Shown here piece after piece: positions 1 to 5,200 of a DNA stretch of 5,200 bases. Location of the stretch: the NCBI GenBank assembly GCA_947174955.1, contig CAMWKX010000101.1, positions 1-5,200 of the forward strand, written 5' to 3'. Positions within the stretch are counted from its first letter, which is position 1. Each line of letters starts with the position of its first letter. The position numbers and the translations under genes were made by a program. Origin of the DNA: an uncultured Clostridia bacterium (GTDB lineage Bacteria > Bacillota > Clostridia > Christensenellales > Borkfalkiaceae). The notes below the pieces were generated by a model, which was not told the origin of the DNA, ran no database searches, and saw only the letters and a program-made list of their open reading frames with translations.

Positions 1-433
1 GCTCGTAAGCGTTTACAGGGAACACGAGCCGCAAGGGTTACAATTTTACCCCGACGTTTTGCCGTTTATCAAGGAACTCAAAAATCGCGGCGTTTTAATC
101 GGGGTAATCACCGACGGCAGAGTTGAAGGGCAGAGGAAAAAGCTGAACGCTCTCGGCTGTTACGACCTTTTCGACAGCGTGATAATCACCGACGAGCTGG
201 GCGGCGAGATTTACCGAAAGCCGTCGGACAAGGCTTTTCAGATTATGTGTGACAGGTTGAAAGTCGGGTTTAACCAAACGGCGTATATAGGCGACAATCC
301 CGCGAAAGATTTTTATATCGGAACGCAGGGCGTGTTTACCGTAAGGGTTAAACGCGACGGCGCGCTGAGCCTCGGCGGCGAAGTATATTACGGCGGCGTC
401 ACGCCGCGTCTTACAGTTGAAGGACTCATTTAA
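1..433 (+). CDS. HAD-family hydrolase, 3' part (N-terminus off window)
   Basis: The frame is open from base 2 to the TAA at 431-433, giving 143 visible residues; the start lies upstream of the window. Numbered from base 2, three of the four HAD-superfamily motifs are present. Motif II is VITDGR (Thr37), motif III is the lysine of YRKPSDKAF (Lys73), and motif IV is YIGDNPAKDF (Asp98, Asp103, metal binding). Motif I, with the nucleophile Asp, would lie off the left edge, so activity cannot be judged. The YREHEPQ...YPDV stretch before motif II fits the end of a small cap domain of HAD subfamily IA. These are cytoplasmic Mg-dependent phosphatases or phosphoesterases; the substrate is unknown. Its place one base before licD, in a glycan operon, suggests work on a sugar phosphate or on a precursor of the phospho-substituent, but that is inference. 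A TTG at 59 is in frame but is only an internal leucine of the longer frame. Confidence 0.88.
   Translation, partial: LVSVYREHEPQGLQFYPDVLPFIKELKNRGVLIGVITDGRVEGQRKKLNALGCYDLFDSVIITDELGGEIYRKPSDKAFQIMCDRLKVGFNQTAYIGDNPAKDFYIGTQGVFTVRVKRDGALSLGGEVYYGGVTPRLTVEGLI
419..424 (+). promoter_or_regulatory. Ribosome binding site deciding the licD-type start
   Basis: GAAGGA lies inside the end of the HAD gene, 10 nt before the ATG at 435. It supports that ATG over the in-frame TTG at 417, which has no purine-rich sequence upstream and would overlap the HAD gene by 17 nt. The spacer is slightly long, so coupling to termination at 431-433 probably helps. Confidence 0.55.
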
Positions 434-434
434 A

Positions 435-1205
435 ATGGAAAACGAAGAATTTCGTCGGTTCGTTCACTGCAAGCTTTTCGAGCTTATGCAGTTTGTCGAC
501 GGTATTTGTAAAAAGGAAAATATTCCGTACTCGCTGACGGGCGGATCTATGCTCGGCGCGGTAAGGCACGACGGCTTTATCCCCTGGGACGACGACGTCG
601 ATATCGTAATGAAGCGCGCCGACTTCGAGAAGTTCAAGCGCGTTGCGGGCGGGTATTTAAAGGATACGCCTTTCAGGTGGTACCGCCACGACAGAGTGGA
701 GGGCGTCGAGTTCAAAGAGCCGTTCGACTTTAACGGATTAAAGGTTTCAAATCTTTGTCTGGACGTTTTCACTCTTGACAACGTGCCCGATAACGACAAG
801 CAGTTCAAAAAGCAGATTTTCGGCTTGAAGAAATTGCAGGGTATGATGAAAAAGGGCAAGACCGACTGGAAGAAGTACAATTTCAAGGGCAAGATTTTAG
901 TGCTCGGCACGAAGATTCTGGGCTTGTTCCATTCGAAAAAGAGCATACTGAAAAAGTACGAAAAGCTTTCGACTAAGTACAACGATATTGAAACCAAACG
1001 CAAATTCATATCCAACGACGTTTACGCAACCTTCGATATCCCTTACGAAAATTATCTTTTAAACGAAATCGTAGAGCACAAATTCGAGAGCGGAGCGTTT
1101 CCCATTTACGCGCACTATGACGAAATTTTAACGGCGCAGTACGGCGACTATATGACGCCTCCGCCCGAAGACCAAAGAGTGTTTTTGCATTCGAACGCGG
1201 AGTGA
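435..1205 (+). CDS. LicD family phosphotransferase (nucleotidyltransferase fold)
   Basis: This 256-residue protein carries the LicD signature at residues 36-57: GGSMLGAVRH followed by DGFIPWDDDVDI. Asp52-Asp54 and Asp56 are the likely metal ligands. A further conserved block, LDVFTLDNVP, lies at 109-118 and the C-terminal family block HYDEILTAQYGDYM at 227-240, so the domain is complete and of usual length. LicD proteins transfer phosphocholine (LicD in Haemophilus, LicD1/2 in pneumococcus) or other phospho-groups from a CDP-linked donor onto a sugar of a surface glycan; the fukutin family is the eukaryotic relative. The actual group here cannot be read from the sequence, and no choline-uptake or choline-activation gene is in view. 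Residues 121-182 are lysine-rich around a short hydrophobic run (153-165), which may sit on the inner face of the membrane. The ATG at 435 is preferred to TTG at 417 because of the GAAGGA site and the 1-nt gap to the previous stop. It is 8 nt from the next gene. Confidence 0.93.
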   Translation: MENEEFRRFVHCKLFELMQFVDGICKKENIPYSLTGGSMLGAVRHDGFIPWDDDVDIVMKRADFEKFKRVAGGYLKDTPFRWYRHDRVEGVEFKEPFDFNGLKVSNLCLDVFTLDNVPDNDKQFKKQIFGLKKLQGMMKKGKTDWKKYNFKGKILVLGTKILGLFHSKKSILKKYEKLSTKYNDIETKRKFISNDVYATFDIPYENYLLNEIVEHKFESGAFPIYAHYDEILTAQYGDYMTPPPEDQRVFLHSNAE

Positions 1206-1213
1206 CTTAACTT

Positions 1214-2305
1214 ATGAAAATTCTACTTATCTGCACCACTTCGGGTTCGGTTGCAAATTTCAGAAAATCGCTTATCGAGAAACTGCAAAGCGAAAACTAC
1301 GAGGTGGGAGCGGTAACCTTTGACGACGAGAACAGAGAAATCATAGAGCAAAGGGGCGTAAAATTTTTCTGCGTGAACGATTCCAACCGCAGTACGAACC
1401 CCTTTAAAGTGCTGTCGTTAAAGAAAAAATACGTAAAAATCATAAAAGAATTTCAGCCCGACGTTGTGTTCACGTTTATGTTAAAACCGAATATTTTCGG
1501 TGTGCGCGCGGCGAAAAAAGCGGGCGTTAAAAAGATTTATTCAATGGTCGAGGGCGCGGGCGACGTGTTTATAAACAACGGCTTAAAGTGGAAGCTTATC
1601 CGTTTCGCCGTCTGTAAAATGTATAAAAAGTCGTTTAAGCGCTCCGAAAAAGTGTTCTATATAAATAGCGACGATAAAGCGGAGTTTATCTCCCGCGGAC
1701 TGGTTAAAGAAGCGCAATGCGTGGTAATACCGGGTATAGGCGTGGATTTGGAGCGTTTTTCTTACAGACCTGTAAAAAATTACCGTACGTTTTTAATGAT
1801 AGCCAGAATGCTTAAAACCAAGGGCGTTATGGAATACTGCCAGGCGGCGCGCGCCGTTAAGAAGAAATACCCCGACGCGGTGTTCAATTACCTTGGCGGC
1901 GAGGGCAATATAACGGTAGCCGATATACAGGAGTATATCGACGACGGCAGTATAAATTATCTCGGTACTACCAATGACGTCCGCCCCTATTTTGAGGAGT
2001 GTACCGTAAACGTACTGCCCTCTTACAGGGAGGGATTAGGTATGGTAAACGCGGAGGCGGCAGCTTGCGGACGAGCCTCGATAACCTGTAACGTCGTCGG
2101 TACGAAAGATACCGTAGAGGACGGATACAACGGCTTTTTGGTAGAGCGCGGCAATTTTGAGCAAATAGCCGAAAAAATGATTTGGTGTATCGAGCACCCG
2201 AACGAAGTCGGGCAGCTCGGAATTAACGGCAGAAATCTGGCGGAGAAAAAATTCGACCAAAAGAAGATAAACGGGATTGTGTTCGCACAAATCAGCGGTG
2301 TTTGA
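1214..2305 (+). CDS. Glycosyltransferase family 4 (PglA-like, GT-B fold)
   Basis: This 363-residue retaining glycosyltransferase has the usual length for the family. The N-terminal acceptor domain starts MKILLICTTSGSVANFR and contains the KPNIFG block (91-96) typical of PglA-like enzymes, then SMVEGAGDVF (110-119). The C-terminal donor domain has PGIGVDLERF (173-182), ARMLKTKGV (197-205), DVRPYF (255-260) and the EX7E motif from Glu273 to Glu281 within LPSYREGLGM. These enzymes transfer a sugar from a nucleotide-sugar, often UDP-HexNAc in PglA relatives, to a lipid-linked acceptor at the cytoplasmic membrane; donor and linkage here are unknown. Relative to the commonest form, Gly276 replaces the proline of EGLP, and Ala288-Ser289 stand where many relatives have Pro-Val. 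Similar variation occurs within GT4, so activity is still expected. The ATG at 1214 has a weak GGAG at 1199-1202, 11 nt upstream. The stop is 3 nt before the next gene, which suggests coupling. Confidence 0.93.
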   Translation: MKILLICTTSGSVANFRKSLIEKLQSENYEVGAVTFDDENREIIEQRGVKFFCVNDSNRSTNPFKVLSLKKKYVKIIKEFQPDVVFTFMLKPNIFGVRAAKKAGVKKIYSMVEGAGDVFINNGLKWKLIRFAVCKMYKKSFKRSEKVFYINSDDKAEFISRGLVKEAQCVVIPGIGVDLERFSYRPVKNYRTFLMIARMLKTKGVMEYCQAARAVKKKYPDAVFNYLGGEGNITVADIQEYIDDGSINYLGTTNDVRPYFEECTVNVLPSYREGLGMVNAEAAACGRASITCNVVGTKDTVEDGYNGFLVERGNFEQIAEKMIWCIEHPNEVGQLGINGRNLAEKKFDQKKINGIVFAQISGV

Positions 2306-2308
2306 AAT

Positions 2309-3286
2309 ATGAAGTTTTCTGTTATCGTTCCCATATATAACGTTGAAAAATATCTGCGTGCGTGCGTTGACAGTCTTTTAAATCAGACTTTTTCCGATTT
2401 CGAGCTTATCTTGGTTGACGACGGCTCGCCCGATAATTGTCCGGCTATATGCGACGAGTACGCCGAAAACGATAGCAGGGTAAAGGTTATCCACAAGCAA
2501 AACGGCGGCGTAAATTCGGCGCGGAAAGCGGGAATGCAAGCCGCGCAGGGCGACTATATAATGACCGTGGACGGGGACGACTTTGTCGATAGCGGTATGC
2601 TGCAAAAGGTAAGCGGTTTTTTAGCCGAAAAGAATTACGATATAGTTTGCTTCGGCTTCGAAACCTTTCCAGACGGCAGAAAATCGTATCCCGATTACCG
2701 TGAGGGCGGGTATGACAAAAAGCATATAGAAGAGGAAATTTATCCTACGCTCGTTACGGGCGCAAACGGCAAAAGGTTTCCGCCGTCAGTCTGGGGCAAG
2801 GCTTTTAAAAGGGAGCTCGTTACACCCGTTCAGCTCGATTTACCAGATAATATAACTATCGGCGAGGACAGTTGCGTGTCGTACGTGTCGGTATATAAGG
2901 CAGACAGTATTTATATCTCGCACGATAAGCTGTATTATTACAGAGTGGAAAACGAGTCTTTAACCCGCGGCAAAAAGAAGTTGTTCAGTTGGGACGAGCC
3001 TTTACTTCGCGCCGATTTCTATTTGAAGTATATGCCCGAAGAGCAGTTCGCGGGGCAGGTGGCGAGGATAACTGCACATTCCTTTTTCAACGTAGCCGTT
3101 ACGGTCGTGAGAGTTAAAAAATACCGCGAGGCAAAGAGGGAAATAAAGCAAAAGCTTTCTCAGGAAAGAGTGAAAGAAATTCTAAGTAAAGCGCAATTTA
3201 AAGGCAATAAAAAAGAAAAGCTTGCGCTGTATTGCTTAAAGCATAGAAGTACGTTTTTAATAAAGCTGATATCAAAGGTAATTTAG
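2309..3286 (+). CDS. Glycosyltransferase family 2 (EpsJ/CpsI-like, GT-A fold)
   Basis: This 325-residue inverting glycosyltransferase has a complete GT-A domain in its first 120 or so residues. It opens with MKFSVIVPIYNVEKYL, has LVDDGSPD (35-42) for the nucleotide, NGGVNSARKAG (65-75), and the metal-binding VDGDD (87-91) in place of the more common LDSDD. GED at 185-187 probably holds the catalytic base, and LYYYRVENESLTR (208-220) is the usual block near the end of the enzyme core. Residues 268-325 are strongly basic (many Lys/Arg) and end in an amphipathic stretch, which fits attachment to the inner face of the membrane. It would add one sugar to a growing lipid-linked repeat unit; donor and acceptor are unknown. 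No convincing Shine-Dalgarno precedes the ATG at 2309, and the previous stop is 3 nt away, so translation probably relies on coupling. The stop is TAG. Confidence 0.93.
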   Translation: MKFSVIVPIYNVEKYLRACVDSLLNQTFSDFELILVDDGSPDNCPAICDEYAENDSRVKVIHKQNGGVNSARKAGMQAAQGDYIMTVDGDDFVDSGMLQKVSGFLAEKNYDIVCFGFETFPDGRKSYPDYREGGYDKKHIEEEIYPTLVTGANGKRFPPSVWGKAFKRELVTPVQLDLPDNITIGEDSCVSYVSVYKADSIYISHDKLYYYRVENESLTRGKKKLFSWDEPLLRADFYLKYMPEEQFAGQVARITAHSFFNVAVTVVRVKKYREAKREIKQKLSQERVKEILSKAQFKGNKKEKLALYCLKHRSTFLIKLISKVI

Positions 3287-3295
3287 CCGGGAAAG

Positions 3296-4912
3296 ATGGA
3301 TAAGAAAAGAGCACTGCTTAACGTGGGGGTATCTATAACGTTTAAAATGTTGGTACTGGTTGCCAACATTTTGGCGCGCAGATTTTTAATCCAGTACTTA
3401 GGCAACTCTGTAAACGGACTCAATTCGTTATACGTCTCTATAATCGACGTGCTTTCCGTAGCGGAACTGGGAATAGGTTCTGCGATTACTTTCAGTATGT
3501 ACCGCCCCATAGTCGAAGGCGACAGAGCAAAGGTTGCCGCCCTGTACAAGCTTTACAGAAAGCTGTATTTAATCGTAGGCGGCATAATACTTGCAGTCGG
3601 TTGTGCGGTAATGCCGTTGTTGCCGTTCCTTGCAAAGGGGCACGAAACGGCGGGCGTAAACCTCTATTTAACGTTTGGGGTAATGCTCGTATCGGTGGTT
3701 ATGTCTTACGCGTACAGCGCAAAAACGTCGCTTATCAACGCGCACAAGAACGACTACATTACCACAACGATAAACTCCGTGGCAACGCTGCTTATGCACG
3801 GCTTGCAGATTGCCGTCACGATTTGGTTGAAATCGTTCGAGGTGTATCTTGCCTGCCGCATAATTACGACTTCCTTGCAGTGGTTGGTTACGGCGATAAT
3901 AGTTAAGGTCAAGTACGGCGGCTTGACCAAGCTAAAGGCCGAACTCGACGCCGAAACCAAAACGGAAGTTACCAAAAACATAAGAGCTATGTTTATGCAC
4001 AAGATTGGCGGCGTTTTGGTCAACAGCGCCGACAGTCTGATAATTTCGGCTTTTATAAGCAGTGTAGTGCTCGGGTATTATACAAATTACACCGTCATAG
4101 TGTCGGCTATGATAGGTTTTATAAGTATGACTTTCACGCCGCTGACGTCGGTGCTGGGGCATATGTGCGTTGAAGAGGACAGCGCCACCGCGCAGCGGTA
4201 TTTCAGATTTTTTCACACTGTAAACTTTATTCTGGGCACGGTTTTCTTCCTGGGATATTACGCCGTTATCGATAACGTCGTTGCGATACTGTTCGGACCT
4301 GACCTCGAACTGAACAAAGCCATTTCGTTCGTCATAACGATGAATTACTTTATCAGCTTTATGCGACAGGCAACTCTCGTGTTCAAGGACGCAACGGGCA
4401 CGTTCTATTATGACCGCTGGAAGCCTCTTTGCGAGGGCGCCTGCAACGTCGTTTTATCGATAATATTCGTTCTGGTATTCCCCGAAGATTTTAAAGTGGT
4501 GGGCGTAATAGTTGCAACCATCATTACCAATATCTTAATATGTCACATAGTAGAGCCGTACGTTTTGTACAAGCACGCGTTTAAGGCTTCGCCGAAAAAA
4601 TATTATATACGCAACTATATCTGCATTGCGGCGTTCGCCGCGGTGTTGGTTGCAACGCATTTCTGTATGGTGGATATCGACAGTAAATGGCTGCAATTCT
4701 TAGCCAACGGCTTTATAGCGGTTGGTATAGCGGTAGTGCCCTGCTTGATTGCAATACTTGCGAATAAAGATTTCATACACTATATCAGGCAATTGAAAAA
4801 CAGAAAAAAGGTTCAGACTGATACCGAAGTCGAAGTGTCGGAAGCGGGCGAAACTGTCGAAAAGAGCGAAGAGGTAGTTTTAAGCGAAAAGAACGGGGAG
4901 CAGCAGGAATGA
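3296..4912 (+). CDS. Oligosaccharide flippase, Wzx/MOP superfamily
   Basis: This 538-residue polytopic membrane protein has roughly 12-14 hydrophobic segments between residues 9 and 490. Family blocks are visible: the N-terminal NILARRFLIQYLG...GLNSLY (24-46), the AELGIGSAITFSMYRP block (56-71), a central NSADSLIISAF (243-253) followed by GYYTNY (260-265), and ATLVFKDATGTFYYDRWKP (359-377). The type is the one found in Gram-positive capsule and exopolysaccharide loci, where it moves undecaprenyl-diphosphate-linked oligosaccharides from the inner to the outer face of the membrane. The start is firm: an in-frame TAG (the stop of the previous gene) lies 9 nt upstream, and ATG 3296 is the only start between. 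GGGAAAG sits directly against the ATG, so the ribosome site is suboptimal. An unusual tail, residues 507-538, has 11 acidic and 2 basic residues and no hydrophobic segment. The stop overlaps the start of the next gene. Confidence 0.93.
   Translation: MDKKRALLNVGVSITFKMLVLVANILARRFLIQYLGNSVNGLNSLYVSIIDVLSVAELGIGSAITFSMYRPIVEGDRAKVAALYKLYRKLYLIVGGIILAVGCAVMPLLPFLAKGHETAGVNLYLTFGVMLVSVVMSYAYSAKTSLINAHKNDYITTTINSVATLLMHGLQIAVTIWLKSFEVYLACRIITTSLQWLVTAIIVKVKYGGLTKLKAELDAETKTEVTKNIRAMFMHKIGGVLVNSADSLIISAFISSVVLGYYTNYTVIVSAMIGFISMTFTPLTSVLGHMCVEEDSATAQRYFRFFHTVNFILGTVFFLGYYAVIDNVVAILFGPDLELNKAISFVITMNYFISFMRQATLVFKDATGTFYYDRWKPLCEGACNVVLSIIFVLVFPEDFKVVGVIVATIITNILICHIVEPYVLYKHAFKASPKKYYIRNYICIAAFAAVLVATHFCMVDIDSKWLQFLANGFIAVGIAVVPCLIAILANKDFIHYIRQLKNRKKVQTDTEVEVSEAGETVEKSEEVVLSEKNGEQQE
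4895..4900 (+). promoter_or_regulatory. Strong ribosome binding site for the last gene
   Basis: GGGGAG lies 8 nt before the ATG at 4909, inside the 3' end of the flippase gene. It is the best Shine-Dalgarno match in the window and fixes the start of the edge gene, with an ATGA overlap. Confidence 0.7.
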
Positions 4913-5200
4913 AAAAAATCGCAGTAACCGGTTATTTTGGGACGGGGTCGTCCGCCGTTATAGATTTGCTTGCGGAGGTCGAGGGCGTAAGCTGCGCCTT
5001 GGGTATCCGCTATGAGCATACCAATTTAAACTGTGCGGGCGGCTTGTTCGATTTGGAGGCGCGTCTTTTTCACGACAACGCCGACTATTACAGCCGCGAT
5101 ATCGCTTTAAACAATTTTTACAACGAAATGTACAAGCAGTACCGCTATAACTTCGGGTGGTACGGCTCGTATAAAAAGCTGCTCGGCAAAAGTTATATGG
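4909..5200 (+). CDS. P-loop-like / sulfotransferase-like protein, 5' part (runs off window)
   Basis: The frame is open from ATG 4909 to the window end, giving 97 visible residues. It begins MKKIAVTGYFGTGSSAVIDL: a beta strand, then a glycine-rich loop (Gly8 to Ser15), then a helix, the layout of a P-loop NTPase or sulfotransferase. The Walker A lysine is absent; the loop reads GYFGTGSS, with Ser14 where a kinase or NTPase would have Lys. Downstream, GGLFDLE (44-50) looks like a conserved block of a family I remember in polysaccharide loci, usually annotated as hypothetical or sulfotransferase-like. The family is not recognised with certainty and the catalytic part may lie beyond the edge. Nucleotide or PAPS binding and modification of the glycan are possible roles, inferred only from fold and context. 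It overlaps the flippase gene by 4 nt and has a strong ribosome site, so it belongs to the same operon. Confidence 0.8.
   Translation, partial: MKKIAVTGYFGTGSSAVIDLLAEVEGVSCALGIRYEHTNLNCAGGLFDLEARLFHDNADYYSRDIALNNFYNEMYKQYRYNFGWYGSYKKLLGKSYM

Noticed and set aside
417..434. TTG at 417 as the LicD start
   Set aside because: It would add six residues and a 17-nt overlap but has no Shine-Dalgarno upstream; ATG 435 has GAAGGA at 419-424.
587..605. GAC-repeat and two adjacent palindromes (CGACGTCG, CGATATCG) as an operator
   Set aside because: They encode the catalytic DDDVDI residues of LicD, which explains the repeated GAC/GTC/GAT codons; they are deep inside the gene.
775..803. TTGACA at 775-780 as a possible internal -35 box
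   Set aside because: At 16-18 nt downstream there is no TATAAT-like box (the bases are AAGCAG), and it encodes Leu-Asp of the conserved LDNVP block of LicD.
464..1015. A 183-codon open frame on the minus strand opposite the LicD gene
   Set aside because: Its translation has no recognisable domain and it lies wholly inside a gene with strong family motifs on the plus strand; its openness follows from codon use of that gene.
2367..2395. TTGACA at 2367-2372 as a possible internal promoter
   Set aside because: The bases at the expected -10 position (TTTTCC) do not fit, and the site lies in the conserved N-terminal coding part of the GT2 gene.
3601..3906. A 101-codon plus-strand frame inside the flippase gene
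   Set aside because: It overlaps a conserved membrane-protein region in another frame, is rich in Cys/Arg/Gly without any domain, and has no ribosome site of its own.
1..5200. CRISPR arrays, tRNA/rRNA genes, insertion sequences, defence genes or an undescribed system
   Set aside because: Coding density is almost complete on one strand, with no spaced repeats, terminal inverted repeats, transposase or nuclease motifs; all complete genes fit a conventional Wzx-type glycan locus.

Overview
The window is a stretch of a surface-polysaccharide (capsule or teichoic-acid-like) biosynthesis locus. Six genes lie head to tail on the plus strand, the first and last cut by the window edges. The protein families (LicD, PglA-like GT4, EpsJ/CpsI-like GT2, a Gram-positive-type oligosaccharide flippase), the moderate GC with mixed third positions (frequent GCG/GGC/GAC beside TTA/ATA) and the SD-plus-coupling layout suggest a Firmicutes/Clostridia-type bacterium, plausibly gut-associated. 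That placement is an inference from style; there is no marker gene. TGA is used as a normal stop (three of the five complete ends), so the standard bacterial code applies.

Layout: the 3' part of a HAD-family hydrolase (1-433); a LicD-family phosphotransferase (435-1205); a GT4 glycosyltransferase (1214-2305); a GT2 glycosyltransferase (2309-3286); a Wzx/MOP-type flippase (3296-4912); and the 5' end of a P-loop-like/sulfotransferase-like protein (4909 to beyond the edge). Gaps between genes are 1, 8, 3 and 9 nt, and the last pair overlaps by 4 nt (ATGA). No promoter, terminator, RNA gene, repeat array or mobile element is visible, and no stretch over 10 nt lacks a gene. The window therefore looks like the interior of one long transcript.

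How the genes may work together (inference from families): the two glycosyltransferases extend a lipid-linked oligosaccharide on the cytoplasmic face, LicD adds a phospho-substituent to a sugar, the flippase moves the finished unit across the membrane, and the HAD and P-loop-like proteins supply or modify precursors or substituents. The initiating phosphoglycosyltransferase, the Wzy polymerase and the donor-making enzymes are not in the window.

The families are mostly familiar. The least explained items are the GTGSSA P-loop-like protein at the right edge, the acidic low-complexity tail of the flippase, and the unknown group transferred by LicD.
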